This document shows, piece by piece, positions 17,637-27,054 of a stretch of 41,599 bases of DNA. The stretch is taken from the NCBI GenBank assembly GCA_035570275.1, contig DATMNI010000155.1, positions 1 through 41,599 of the forward strand, read 5' to 3'. Below the pieces are notes generated by a model. It had not been told where the DNA came from and made no database searches. It worked only from the letters and a program-made list of their open reading frames with translations. The translations under genes and the position numbers were made by a program. This DNA is from DATMNI01 sp035570275. Lineage in GTDB: Bacteria; Acidobacteriota; Terriglobia; Bryobacterales; Bryobacteraceae. Each line of letters starts with the position of its first letter. Within the stretch, counting starts at the first letter, position 1.

Positions 17637-20600
17637 CTACTCCGGCAGCCCGCCGGCGGTCACGATCTGAATGTCCTCGGCCGGCGTCTCCAGGAACGCG
17701 ATTTCGGCGGGCAACACCGCGGGCGGCGGCGGGCCGGGATTCGGCAGGGCCGCGAAAATGCGGAGGCTCCGCTGCACCGGATCGGCGGTGGCGCCACGGC
17801 TGGTGAGAAACGCCGGCGTCCGATTTTTGAACTGAAACAGATTGATATCGACGGAGTCGACGCCGGGCGCCTCCTGCAACACCCGGTAGATCTCGCTGAC
17901 CGCCAGCGGTTCGCCGAACCGGAGTGCGTCGAACGAGAGCGCGTCCAACAGCGCCGCCCGCACCGCGGCGGCAACTTTCCTGGCGATACGCGCGGGATTG
18001 ACGCGAACGGTGGCGCTCACCACGACTGGCACAGGCACGAAATTGGCCAGCAGCAGGATGTGGTTGGGATCGCGCCCGGCATTCAGGCTGGCGTAAATGC
18101 GGGCCAGATCGGCCTTGGTGAAGAGTTGACCCTTCTGGGCCGCGATGGTCAGATGAATGATACGCGTTTCGCCGTTCCAAACCCAGGTGGCGAGCGCCTT
18201 GGCCACCTCGCCGGACGCGCGCGCCAGGTCCTCGAAATCCGCCAGCGACACGGCGCGTCCGAACGTGCGCACCGTGGTCGGCGCGTTCTGCCGCGCCTGC
18301 GCAAGCGACTCCGGATCCGCGCCGCCGGTGGCCGCGGCGGGGTTCGTCACGGACTTCAACCCCACCGGCAGATCGAGCGGGGAGCGAAGGGACAGCGGCA
18401 GCACGCGACCTTGAAGGCCAGAGCCCTGCCGGTAATCGGCCAGGACATTTCCGCGGCCGGAAGGCAAGCGCGCTCCGGTGGCGCCGTCGCCGAAGCCCAC
18501 GGTGACCGTCCCGTCATCCGCCAGCCGCGTCGTATAAACCTGATCGGTGGGCGCCTTGCCGAAGAGCGTCGGGGCCTCGGACCAGAGCACGTCGCTCACC
18601 AGCACTCGCAGCGTCGACTGCGCGCCGCCCGGCCCGGCGCTGGGCGTATAGGTCAGCGGCTTCTTCTCCAACTCAAACTTCTGGAACGGTTGCGACAGGT
18701 CGCCATCGCCCATTACCTCGCCGGCGACAGTTTCGCCGTGACTCGCCTGCGCGATATTGCCGAGCAGCACGGCGGAGGCGGGATCGAGGCGGAAGGCGGA
18801 GTCGGGGTGAATCGCAATCGCCAGATACTCCTGCACCCTAGCGCCGGGTATCCCGGGCAGGATCAGGAGACGCGACCCCAACGGAAGCACCTGTGCGCCC
18901 GAGAAGTACGGACCCACGTCCGCCGCTTGCAGCGCGCTTTGCAGCAGGCTGGCGGCGGCGGTTGGGTTGCCCGGTGTGGCGCCGAGGCTGACCGTGAAGG
19001 GTCCCGACGGTCCGATGGCGATGGAGAACTGGCGCAATGGATTGGAGAGCACGATCGGCGACGGCAATGGGCCGGAGAGCAATGTCACCACGCGGCGCGA
19101 GCCGGGCGCCGCCAGTCCCAGCGTGACAGCGCTGTTGGGATCGCCGGCAGTCGGCGTGACGATCACATCGGCGCCCGGCACGCCCGCCAGAATCTGCAGG
19201 CGGCTGCCGACCGTCAGGACAATGCTATGCGCAAATTCCGGGACCGCGGGCGCGGAGCCCCCCAGCATCGCCTGAAGCTGTGCCGCCGCTTGCGCGGGGG
19301 TGGCGGGCGCGAAAGGCAGCTTGATGGTGCGCGCCGGCAGCGACCCGACGGTCACGCCGATCTCCGGTTTGGCCGTTTGGAACGTGAGGGAGGCCGGCAG
19401 CGGCGCCGAGATCAAGCCCGCCACGGATTGCCCGGTCTCCGGATCGAGCTGCAATGCGGACGCGGTGGCGGGATCATCGGCCGTGGCCTCGATGTGGACG
19501 TCAGTCGCGACAATGGCGGCAGCGGTGACCACCGCAGCGACAGGACCCTGCGCGCCATCGAGCAGCAGCAGCTTGCGCCCGGCATCGACCGTTGGCAGCG
19601 GGAGCAGCCCGCCGGGAGTGTAGGCGTTCTTCTGAATGGTGCGGCCGATCTCGGCCGTTTGCGCATCCACCCGCCGCGCCGGAATATAGAGGGTCGCGCC
19701 GGCCACCGCATCGCCGTACCGGTATCCCCAGAATCGGATCGGCGCGCCCTTCAGTTCGTGGACAACCACCTGGCGGCGATCGCCGATGGAAGGAGCGGGC
19801 ACGATGGTGAGTAGCGTGACCGTGTCCAGAACGGGCGTGGTGGTTGAACCGGGCGCGAGGAATTGGGCCCGCCCCTGGCTGACCGCTGTCACCGTCACCG
19901 GCGTTTGCTTACCGGGCTCGGAGATCAGAAGCTCGGTCCCGGCGGCGATGCCTTCATACTTGGCATCGAGCTCGATCCGGCCTCCAGGCAGGGGAGGGTA
20001 GGCATAAGTCGTGAACTTTCGCTGTGTCCAGATGAAGTGCCCGGGTGGGTTCTCCACCGGCTCCATGTACGACGCGGGTGCGTTGTGGCCGAAGATGCGG
20101 AAGGTCCGCGCGGCGGCGGCGACGGGCGACTGCAGCGTCCAGTTTGGGTGCTGCACCGGACCGCTCCACGTGAGCACGACGCGATCCTCATCGACCCGCA
20201 GGCTGCGGACGGCGAGCTCTTCCATTTCGGTCCCCGACCAGACCAGCAGGCGCGTATTGGGATTGAGACTGGCCGCGGCGTCGAGACCCTCGGGACCCGG
20301 CGCCAGAATCGCCGACGTGGTTCCGGCCGCGAGGGGGTTGACGCCCACCAGTGCGGGAACAACCCGCACGCGGTTGAGGAGGCTATCGGCCGAAATCGAT
20401 TCGAGCGTTTCGAAAATCTGCGGCTTCTCGGAATCGCTGGGAACGCTCTGCACGCGCAATCCCACCGGAATGACGAGCGACGCATCCTTATCGAGCGTGA
20501 ACGCCAGCAGCGTGGCCGCGGCCACGCCCGGCCGCAACTGGTAATCGAGCAGCCGCGCCATCCGCAGCACGGAATCGCGCAGGCGCGCGGTGCGCAGGAA

Positions 20601-20867
20601 TCCTTCGTTGGCGATCCGCTCCTGGTAGAACGTCAGGATGTCCGCGACCGTGGCCCACATGTCGATCAGGGTGATGGCGTAGTCATCGTCGCTGCGCGTC
20701 TGGAGGGCGGAGAGCGCGGGCGTGCGCGCGATCCGCTGGAGCATCGACAGGCGGAAGGTTCCGTAGGTGCCCGCGCGGAACACGATCGCGGACAGCCCCG
20801 GCCGGTTGGTCACCTCCAGCGGCGTTTGCGGAGGGAGCGCGCAGCAGCCACAATTCTGGCTTGTCAT
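17637..20867 (-). CDS. Baseplate J-like protein 2 (1076 aa)
   Basis: The sequence includes the conserved assembly segment LTFYQERIANEGFLRTARL then DSVLRMARLLDYQLRPG near the N-terminus. Large beta-rich middle domains follow, then the gpJ-type C-terminal core (FGDGATGARLPSGRGNVLADYR, LADFEDLARASGEVAKA and VSEIYRVLQEAPGVDSV). Such proteins form the wedge ring of the baseplate. It starts at ATG 20867, overlapping the TGA of the first J-like gene (ATGA 20864-20867), with GGAGG 8 bases upstream. Large for the family, mainly because of extra beta domains in the middle. Confidence 0.88.
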   Translation of the reverse strand: MTSQNCGCCALPPQTPLEVTNRPGLSAIVFRAGTYGTFRLSMLQRIARTPALSALQTRSDDDYAITLIDMWATVADILTFYQERIANEGFLRTARLRDSVLRMARLLDYQLRPGVAAATLLAFTLDKDASLVIPVGLRVQSVPSDSEKPQIFETLESISADSLLNRVRVVPALVGVNPLAAGTTSAILAPGPEGLDAAASLNPNTRLLVWSGTEMEELAVRSLRVDEDRVVLTWSGPVQHPNWTLQSPVAAAARTFRIFGHNAPASYMEPVENPPGHFIWTQRKFTTYAYPPLPGGRIELDAKYEGIAAGTELLISEPGKQTPVTVTAVSQGRAQFLAPGSTTTPVLDTVTLLTIVPAPSIGDRRQVVVHELKGAPIRFWGYRYGDAVAGATLYIPARRVDAQTAEIGRTIQKNAYTPGGLLPLPTVDAGRKLLLLDGAQGPVAAVVTAAAIVATDVHIEATADDPATASALQLDPETGQSVAGLISAPLPASLTFQTAKPEIGVTVGSLPARTIKLPFAPATPAQAAAQLQAMLGGSAPAVPEFAHSIVLTVGSRLQILAGVPGADVIVTPTAGDPNSAVTLGLAAPGSRRVVTLLSGPLPSPIVLSNPLRQFSIAIGPSGPFTVSLGATPGNPTAAASLLQSALQAADVGPYFSGAQVLPLGSRLLILPGIPGARVQEYLAIAIHPDSAFRLDPASAVLLGNIAQASHGETVAGEVMGDGDLSQPFQKFELEKKPLTYTPSAGPGGAQSTLRVLVSDVLWSEAPTLFGKAPTDQVYTTRLADDGTVTVGFGDGATGARLPSGRGNVLADYRQGSGLQGRVLPLSLRSPLDLPVGLKSVTNPAAATGGADPESLAQARQNAPTTVRTFGRAVSLADFEDLARASGEVAKALATWVWNGETRIIHLTIAAQKGQLFTKADLARIYASLNAGRDPNHILLLANFVPVPVVVSATVRVNPARIARKVAAAVRAALLDALSFDALRFGEPLAVSEIYRVLQEAPGVDSVDINLFQFKNRTPAFLTSRGATADPVQRSLRIFAALPNPGPPPPAVLPAEIAFLETPAEDIQIVTAGGLPE

Positions 20868-23503
20868 TTGCCGCCTCCCGCTGTAATCCGGATGACGCCG
20901 TTCTCCTTGAAGTCCGGGTCGTTGTCCAGCCGCGCGATTTCCCAGGAGCCGATGGGCAGGATGCCGGAGGCCAGCTCTCCATTGGCGGTCTTGCCGAAGC
21001 GACGGAAGATCGTCACGAAAACCGAGAGCACTCCTTCGACCGACTGGATGGCGTCATAGATCCGGCTGAGATAGACCGGCTGGCCGAAGGTGAAGTTTCC
21101 GGGATCGAAGAAGCCGGTGGATCCATCGGGATTAGGACCGTTGCTCAACGCGAGCCGCACCGTCTCGACCACGTCTCCGCGGAAGTAGTCCGGCTTGACG
21201 CACAGCTCGAAGGCGAGCTCCAGCGGAACGTACTCGGCGGAGCGGATCTCGAGATCGTAGCCGGCAAGCTTGTAGGTGGTGAGGAATGCGCGAACGCGTG
21301 CGGCCAGTGCCGGGGCGAGCCGTGTCCGGCCGCCGCCGAGCGTGATGAGATCGTCCGGGTCGCGCGGGTCGACACCCACGAACACCGTGTACCAACTACC
21401 GGTCCAGCGGAAGCTCGCCACCGCGCCGGCGACTTCCGGAAGCTTGCGCGCGGCGGCGGTGTAGTCCGCCTCGACGACCGCGCGGAACTGCTCCGCCCGA
21501 AATGCCGCGGGCGCCAGTTGGCGAACCTCCTCGATGGTTTCGGGATCGATTCCACCCTGCGCCGGCAGCGGATTCCGCGCCCGCTGGATGGCAGGCCAAA
21601 GCGGCGCCGCGGTTGGTTGGACGGCATGCGCGAGCGATTCGGCGCCCACGTTGCCGGCGCGCCCATTACCCACGCGGTAGACGGCGGTGAAGCGGATGGC
21701 GCCGGAAGGCCGCTCGCCATATTCATCGTCGCCGAAGCGTACCGTGGGACGGCCGTCGTCGCCCACCTCGACCGCGAAATTGCGGGAGAATTCGCGGCTG
21801 TTCAGCAGATCGGGCGCGGGTTCCCATAACTGGTTGGGCTCGGCCGGAAAGTCGATCAACAGCGCGATGGCGGCGTGGGTCTGCCGCACGGAGCACGTCA
21901 GATCGAGGCGCGGCGTAATCACCGTAGCCGTGAGCGGATCGTAAGAGACCGAGGCGGGCTGACACTGCATGGTGAGCGGGCCGTTCGAGAGGCGGAACCG
22001 GAAGATGCGGTCGGCGGGGACTGGAGCGAGCGGCACGAATTCCTCGCGAATCGTGCGGCCGTGATCGGCCAGCACCAGGTTGCCGCGCGCGACGGAAATG
22101 TTCAGCAGCGGCGGCTGCCCGGGAATCGCCGCAGAGAGGCACAACGGAAAACGCAGGGCATCCACGCGCCGCCACGTGACGCGCAGCAGCGGCAGAGGGT
22201 TATTGCCCGGCTGGAACACCTGAAGCGCTCCGTCCGCCGTCAGCACGTCGCGGTACGCGGGGTCGCCCGTCACTTCGGGACGCACATCCTCCAACAGCAC
22301 GACCTGGCGATGAGTCCGGTCGGCATCGGCCGGAGCGCCCGTCTTGGGCCCGGCCACCTCTTCCAGCAGCAGGAAATCTCCCGCATCGAGGACGGGCAGC
22401 GAGGCCTGCCGCGGGCCGGGCCCGGGCGCCAGTGTATAGAGGTAGGCGATGCGCGACCCTTTCGGCAGGCAGCACTCCAGATTGCCCCAGGTGTGGATCA
22501 GGATGGTGTTGTTCTCGGGGTGGACGTCGAGCGGAAAGGCGGTCTCGAAGACACGCACCTGCGTCAGCGCAGGGTCGCCGTCGAAGGAATCGTCGGGCAG
22601 GCTCGCCTGTGGAATCACCACGCCGGGGACCGCGCTTTGGCCGCGCAACGGCGCCGTGATGCGGCTCAGGATGCGGGTGTGCATGGGGACGGTGCCGTTG
22701 CTCCCGGCTTGCAGATGCACGAACGCCCAGGCGTTGCGGCCGTCGTGCATCGCATAGTCCACCAGCCGCGCGTGCTTCTTGGCCGAGGGCCGCTGCCGTG
22801 CGGTGTCGAGGTACGCCTCGTTGGCGACGGCGTCCTGAAAGTAGCTGAGGTGGTCGCCTTCGTAGGCGAGCAACTCCAGCAGAGCGATGCCCAGGTCAGC
22901 GGGATTCCGCTCCAGCCAGTTCGGGTTGAGCTGGGGGATCAGGTCGATCAGCAGACGCCGGAAGCTGGAGTAGTCCTTCGCCATATAGTCGATGGCGGGC
23001 TCGGCCGGCGCATCCGGCGGGCAGACCTGGGGCTGCCGGCAATCGAAGTCCACCGGACATCCGGCTTTGAAATTGATGGGCGCGATGGAGAACTGAAGAT
23101 CCAGCGCGGCGACGGTCTGCTTCCGGTTGCTATCCGGCTGGAGCTTCCAGCCCAGCGCGAGATAGTAAGTCGAGCAGTCGCCTTCCTCGCTGACGGCGAT
23201 CTCCAGGCGATTGCCGGCCAGGCTTGCCTGCAGCGGCACGATGCCCACGATCCGCGCCCCGCCCTGGACCGTGATCAGCGCGAGGTTCGCCGGAAGCGTG
23301 AGTCCGTAGGCGCCATCGGGATTGGAATTGGGCGGATTGGGCAGCGGCTTGAGAAAGGTGACAACCAGGACGTGCGGGTTAAGGGCCAGGGGACGTCGCT
23401 CGTACTCCACGAAGTCGATCCCATTCAGGACCGGATGATCGAGAATGGCGGCGCGACGTTGCGAATCGCGGCAGACGGGACCGATTTCGACGACTGATGG
23501 CAT
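20864..23503 (-). CDS. Baseplate J-like protein 1 (879 aa)
   Basis: This carries the same assembly motif as its neighbour (DHLSYFQDAVANEAYLDTAR, then KHARLVDYAMHDGRNAWAFV) and the gpJ core near the C-terminus (VRFGDDEYGERPSGAIRFTA, YTAAARKLPEVAGAVASF, VYLSRIYDAIQSVEGVLSV). Two tandem J-like genes are standard in eCIS baseplates (Pvc11/Pvc12 positions). The N-terminal 150 residues are a separate beta domain. ATG 23503 has GAGG 7 bases upstream. Confidence 0.88.
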   Translation of the reverse strand: MPSVVEIGPVCRDSQRRAAILDHPVLNGIDFVEYERRPLALNPHVLVVTFLKPLPNPPNSNPDGAYGLTLPANLALITVQGGARIVGIVPLQASLAGNRLEIAVSEEGDCSTYYLALGWKLQPDSNRKQTVAALDLQFSIAPINFKAGCPVDFDCRQPQVCPPDAPAEPAIDYMAKDYSSFRRLLIDLIPQLNPNWLERNPADLGIALLELLAYEGDHLSYFQDAVANEAYLDTARQRPSAKKHARLVDYAMHDGRNAWAFVHLQAGSNGTVPMHTRILSRITAPLRGQSAVPGVVIPQASLPDDSFDGDPALTQVRVFETAFPLDVHPENNTILIHTWGNLECCLPKGSRIAYLYTLAPGPGPRQASLPVLDAGDFLLLEEVAGPKTGAPADADRTHRQVVLLEDVRPEVTGDPAYRDVLTADGALQVFQPGNNPLPLLRVTWRRVDALRFPLCLSAAIPGQPPLLNISVARGNLVLADHGRTIREEFVPLAPVPADRIFRFRLSNGPLTMQCQPASVSYDPLTATVITPRLDLTCSVRQTHAAIALLIDFPAEPNQLWEPAPDLLNSREFSRNFAVEVGDDGRPTVRFGDDEYGERPSGAIRFTAVYRVGNGRAGNVGAESLAHAVQPTAAPLWPAIQRARNPLPAQGGIDPETIEEVRQLAPAAFRAEQFRAVVEADYTAAARKLPEVAGAVASFRWTGSWYTVFVGVDPRDPDDLITLGGGRTRLAPALAARVRAFLTTYKLAGYDLEIRSAEYVPLELAFELCVKPDYFRGDVVETVRLALSNGPNPDGSTGFFDPGNFTFGQPVYLSRIYDAIQSVEGVLSVFVTIFRRFGKTANGELASGILPIGSWEIARLDNDPDFKENGVIRITAGGGK

Positions 23504-23512
23504 AGGTGTCCT

Positions 23513-23881
23513 CTACACGACTCCGGTGGGAGTGAAGACGTCGCGGCGGCTCCCCCCGCCGGACCGCTTGCTGTACGTAACCGCGACGATTAGTTGCGAG
23601 TCGACCGCATCCACCTGCACGCCTTCGACGGAGATTACCGGATCGAGCCAGCGCTGCAGCGATCCCTGCACCAGAAACTGAGTGGCGACGGCGAGGGCAC
23701 CGCTATTGGGCGCGAAGACGAACTGCTTGAGGCCGCAGCCGAAGTCGGCGCGGTTGACGCGCTCTCCGGGATTGGTGAACAGGACCTGGAAGATCATGTC
23801 GCGGATGTGATCGTCCTCGAGGGTCTCCGCCGTTCGCCCGCGGCCGTCGATGTGAAACGGAAAGTCCAGGAACAGCGCCAT
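23513..23881 (-). CDS. gp25-like baseplate wedge protein (122 aa)
   Basis: The hallmark segment NPGERVNRADFGCGLKQFVF (residues about 36-55) is the conserved arginine/glycine region of the T4 gp25/P2 gpW family, which initiates sheath polymerisation at the baseplate. Length fits (120-140 aa). It lies between the 86-aa gene and the first J-like gene, the usual order gp25-J. Stop-to-start spacings are under 10 bases on both sides, with an AGGA site before ATG 23881. Confidence 0.9.
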   Translation of the reverse strand: MALFLDFPFHIDGRGRTAETLEDDHIRDMIFQVLFTNPGERVNRADFGCGLKQFVFAPNSGALAVATQFLVQGSLQRWLDPVISVEGVQVDAVDSQLIVAVTYSKRSGGGSRRDVFTPTGVV

Positions 23882-23882
23882 A

Positions 23883-24143
23883 CTATGTCCTCACCTGAAT
23901 CGCCGGGTTGGTTTTGACGTGGATTGGGCCCACGTGGAAATCGATCTGCAGGGCGGCCTGCTTGCTCGCCAGGTGGCTGATCACGCCCTGCGCGATCGCG
24001 ATGAACAGCTTGCGGCGGTCGTCCACCACCTGCTGCGGCGCCGTGGGCAGTGGACCAGATAGCGCGTTCAGGGCATCTTCGATGGCTTGCGCCATGCTGT
24101 CGTTGAAATCCGTCAATGTGCCGGCATAGAGTTGGGTCGCCAT
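23883..24143 (-). CDS. Small eCIS-cluster protein of unknown role (86 aa)
   Basis: The N-terminal two thirds are helical (DFNDSMAQAIEDALNALSG; VVDDRRKLFIAIAQGVISHL), and the end is a beta-like alternating segment (LQIDFHVGPIHVKTNPAIQVRT, shown in my reading as two strands). It sits between spike and gp25 genes, where PAAR tip proteins are found in other systems, but it lacks PAAR-type repeats and metal-binding histidines in the usual spacing. It has a good AGGAG site. A baseplate or tip role is inferred only from position. Confidence 0.65.
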   Translation of the reverse strand: MATQLYAGTLTDFNDSMAQAIEDALNALSGPLPTAPQQVVDDRRKLFIAIAQGVISHLASKQAALQIDFHVGPIHVKTNPAIQVRT

Positions 24144-24152
24144 CGGATTCTC

Positions 24153-24863
24153 CTATCCGCACTTCACCTTGAAAGAGAGCAGGCTCGGCGTCGCCGGCGG
24201 GAAGGGCGGCACGGGCGGCGCCGGCGTCACCGGCAGGATCCCCAGCGCCAGCTCCCCCGGATGCACGTGGGCGTTGAACATCGCCACCAGTTGATTCAGA
24301 TACGTGAGCAGGTTGTCGCCGAACACCAGGGGATGGGGAGCGCCCTGCACGAGCTCGATCTGGGGCGCTTCCACCACCACTTTGGTGGTGGCCTGCACCG
24401 TGATCTGGCCCGGCTGCACTTCGATCCTGATGAGGTTGTTGCCGCCGGAATCGCTCAGGCTGATGGTCTTGCCGCCGTCGTTGAGCGCCAGCAGCAACCC
24501 GTCGGCGGTACGGATGATCTTGCGCGAGGGCTTCGTGTCCGATCCGCTCTCGTCTTTAGGTAACTGCCCGTCGCCCCACCAGCAGCCGCTCCAGATCGGG
24601 CGGGAGACATCGCCTGCCTCGAACTCGATCCACACGCCCGCGCCGGGGTTGGGAACCATGTAGACGCCGACGCTGTCCCCGGCATACGGCGCCGCCGGCA
24701 GCGCCCATCCAGTCACGGTATCCTGAAGCACTTCGGGCACGGAGGCTTTGATCCTCCCCATGTTGAGCGGATCCTGGTTATCGGTGACCCGGCCGCGGAA
24801 CTTCCCGAAGAACCGGGCGTTCGGTTGGGAGTGCAAAAGGTCGGTCACAGTTTCGGGAGCCAT
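24153..24863 (-). CDS. gp5/VgrG-like central spike protein (236 aa)
   Basis: Residues 15-100 hold the OB-fold of the gp5/VgrG family: GRVTDNQDPLNMGRIKASVP, WALPAAPYAGDSVGVYMVPN and PGAGVWIEFEAGDVSRPIWSGCWW. Next come alternating strands (GKTISLSDSGGNNLIRIEVQ, ITVQATTKVVVEAPQIELV) typical of the triple-stranded beta-helix needle, then a helix and a Pro-rich tail. In Photorhabdus-type systems this part is fused to the hub (Pvc8); here the hub is the separate upstream gene. GAGGA precedes ATG 24863. Confidence 0.88.
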   Translation of the reverse strand: MAPETVTDLLHSQPNARFFGKFRGRVTDNQDPLNMGRIKASVPEVLQDTVTGWALPAAPYAGDSVGVYMVPNPGAGVWIEFEAGDVSRPIWSGCWWGDGQLPKDESGSDTKPSRKIIRTADGLLLALNDGGKTISLSDSGGNNLIRIEVQPGQITVQATTKVVVEAPQIELVQGAPHPLVFGDNLLTYLNQLVAMFNAHVHPGELALGILPVTPAPPVPPFPPATPSLLSFKVKCG

Positions 24864-24875
24864 CGTCGATTCCTC

Positions 24876-26006
24876 TCAGGCCGTTGAGGCATTGCTCTGC
24901 ACAAACGATTCCGTGCCGGACAACCCCAGGGCGTTGCGGCGCAGCGTGAAGTTCTGCTTGTACGAATCCGCCGTCAGCACGTGGTGCACGCTCTCCACGT
25001 AATACGTTCCGCTGAACTGCTGACCGGCGCCGCGGACCATCACCGGCCGCTTGGCCCGCAAGATACCGCCGAACGCCACCGTGTTCAGCTCCCCCTGCGC
25101 CGTGATCGCCTGCGACGACTGGTCCACCAGCGCCTGCGCATACGCCTGCAATTCCCCGGTGCGCGCCAGTCCGGTGCCGCTCGGCAGCAGACGGCGCGGC
25201 TGCTGCGCCGACAGCGCGCCGGTTCGTCCCAGCGTCGATTGCCTGGCGTTGGCCACCTGCGACTGCTGACTGTCCTGGCTCTGCACGTCCAGATTGGTCG
25301 CCTGCGCGGTGGCGGGCCGCAGCATATCGAAGCTGGCGTTGAACGTGTTCACGTTGGTGGCGTCGCGCATGTTGACGGAGAGCACGCCCTGCGGCGGGTC
25401 CTTGAGCCGTTGCGCATGAAAGTGGCCCTCCACAACGCCCGTCCTGCCGTTGGTCTCCACGTAGCATTCGAAACCGTTGCGCTGCGCCAGTTGCTGGAGG
25501 AACTGGATGTCGGTGCCCCGCTGGATGAGGGTCTGCTCGTTCTCCTGCCGCTTCCATTTCGTGACGTCGACCACCGGCGTGAATTTGTAATCCGGCGACG
25601 CGAAGATCGCGTTCGCCACGTCGCTATCGGCCATGTTCGGCCACGGCTTCACCTTCTCCTGGAGGTTCATCAGCACCGAAGGATCCATGGCCACCACGTT
25701 GAGCATCGAGGAGCCGGGCTGATTGGCGAAATTGGCGCTCGTCTCCGTCACATAGGCGCTCATCAACGTCTCGGATCGCAAGTTTCCCACCGACACCGAA
25801 ATCCGGATGTTGCGCAGCCGGCTGAACACGCTGTCGTCGATAAACGACCAGCCGGAGCAGCCATCCTTGATGCCGATCACGACGCGCAGGCGCATCATGT
25901 CCGCCATCGCCGCGTGATCCTCGACTTCGATCTGCTGGATGGCCTGGAGCAACTCCTGGCTCGCCGGAGCGCCATCGATCGTCAGTGTGAAGGTGACCGC
26001 GGGCAC
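24876..26006 (-). CDS. GPD/gp27-like baseplate hub protein (376 aa)
   Basis: The N-terminal beta domain (VTFTLTIDGAPASQELLQAI, IEVEDHAAMADMMRLRV) and the later DIQFLQQLAQRNGFECYVE segment are typical of the late-control-D/gp27 family that makes the central hub above the spike. The C-terminal part has GTYYVESVHHVLTADSYKQ, also usual. Start is GTG 26006 with a GGAGGG site. It directly precedes the spike gene, so the hub and spike are encoded by two adjacent genes rather than one VgrG/Pvc8 fusion. Confidence 0.85.
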   Translation of the reverse strand: MPAVTFTLTIDGAPASQELLQAIQQIEVEDHAAMADMMRLRVVIGIKDGCSGWSFIDDSVFSRLRNIRISVSVGNLRSETLMSAYVTETSANFANQPGSSMLNVVAMDPSVLMNLQEKVKPWPNMADSDVANAIFASPDYKFTPVVDVTKWKRQENEQTLIQRGTDIQFLQQLAQRNGFECYVETNGRTGVVEGHFHAQRLKDPPQGVLSVNMRDATNVNTFNASFDMLRPATAQATNLDVQSQDSQQSQVANARQSTLGRTGALSAQQPRRLLPSGTGLARTGELQAYAQALVDQSSQAITAQGELNTVAFGGILRAKRPVMVRGAGQQFSGTYYVESVHHVLTADSYKQNFTLRRNALGLSGTESFVQSNASTA

Positions 26007-26010
26007 GCTG

Positions 26011-26292
26011 TTATCCCTCCGACGGCGGAATCAGAATGACACGTCCCGTTTCCGCCACCAGGTCGTCCGGCCAGGTGGCGCGATTGGCGTCGCCAATCAG
26101 CCAGAACAGTTCGGGATCCTGGTAGATGCGCTGGGCGATCTGGTCGAGCCGTTCTCCCTGGCCGACGACCACCGCCGCCGTAGCGTTCGTCTCCGCAATG
26201 AAGCGGACCTTCTTGAACCGGACGGTCTGGCCCGCGGCGTTGGTGATGCTGTCGGTCGCGACATTTTCGTAGCGGCTGCCTTTGAAAAACAC
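26011..26292 (-). CDS. LysM-domain baseplate protein (93 aa)
   Basis: Residues 44-90 form a LysM-like module (GERLDQIAQRIYQDPELFWL, then IGDANRA...GRVILIPP). The N-terminal 40 residues are a short beta segment. In many contractile systems this LysM part is the C-terminal tail of the tube-initiator protein (Pvc7); here it is a separate small gene immediately after it. Start is GTG 26292 with a GAGGAGG site 5 bases upstream. It probably clamps the hub rather than binding peptidoglycan. Confidence 0.8.
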   Translation of the reverse strand: MFFKGSRYENVATDSITNAAGQTVRFKKVRFIAETNATAAVVVGQGERLDQIAQRIYQDPELFWLIGDANRATWPDDLVAETGRVILIPPSEG

Positions 26293-26302
26293 GGGTCCTC
26301 CT

Positions 26303-26983
26303 CTAAGCGGGAATTAATCCGCGGATCGTGCTGGCGGTGGATCCGATGCGCACCAGCCGCGCCAGCGACTCCTTCTGCGACTGGTACGCGATGTACGCAC
26401 CGAATCCGATGGTGTCCTCTTTGAGCTCCATATAAGTCAGCACCCGCATCCCGAGATCGACCTTCGCCTGGATCGGATTGAGCTTCGGATCGAACGCCTC
26501 CTCGGTAATGGCGAAGCTGGTCAAGCGCACCGGAACGACGCGCGATTTTCCCCAAACCAGCAGCGTCAGGGGCAGGTCGGCGGGGCAAACCTGGACCTTG
26601 CCGGCCTGCGCCAGATTGCGATTGAGCAGCACCTGCGTGCTCGGCGGGTAGAGCAGGAGTTCGAGCGCGGCCAGCGCCGGATGCAGCCCGTTAGCCGCGA
26701 CTTCGGGATTCTGATCCGGCTCCTCGAGTTGGTCCGCCGCGTCCAGCACCACCGATAGAGTGATAGTCTCGACCGGCGGCCCGAGCACGCGGAACGAATC
26801 TTCGCGCGAGGCGCCGACGTCGCTGGGCTCGGGCGGCGCAGCCCGGTTGGCCAACGACCGGCTGAGCTGTTCCGCGTTGTACTGAAATGCGATGACGCGC
26901 GGCGGCGGCCCCGGCTTCTGGGAGTCGTAGACCACCAGGGCGCCTTTCAGCAATCGCGGGCTGCGGGGGAATTCAGAGGGCAT
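26303..26983 (-). CDS. CIS tube-initiator protein, Pvc7-like (226 aa)
   Basis: The start (LLKGALVVYDSQKPGPPPRV, then IAFQYNAEQLSRSL) and the TITLSVVLDAADQLEEPDQN and PVRLTSFAITEEAFDPKLNP motifs identify the CIS_tube family, which connects hub to inner tube. It lacks the LysM tail, which is on the next gene. The ribosome-binding site before ATG 26983 is weak and a 71-base gap separates it from the DUF4157 gene, the largest inside the structural part of the cluster, so an internal promoter or processing point is possible. Confidence 0.85.
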   Translation of the reverse strand: MPSEFPRSPRLLKGALVVYDSQKPGPPPRVIAFQYNAEQLSRSLANRAAPPEPSDVGASREDSFRVLGPPVETITLSVVLDAADQLEEPDQNPEVAANGLHPALAALELLLYPPSTQVLLNRNLAQAGKVQVCPADLPLTLLVWGKSRVVPVRLTSFAITEEAFDPKLNPIQAKVDLGMRVLTYMELKEDTIGFGAYIAYQSQKESLARLVRIGSTASTIRGLIPA

Positions 26984-27054
26984 AAGTTAGCTCAGCGGAT
27001 GTCAACTTTCGTCGACGCACATTTCCCTCTTTTCGCGAGTGGCAGCTCCATATT

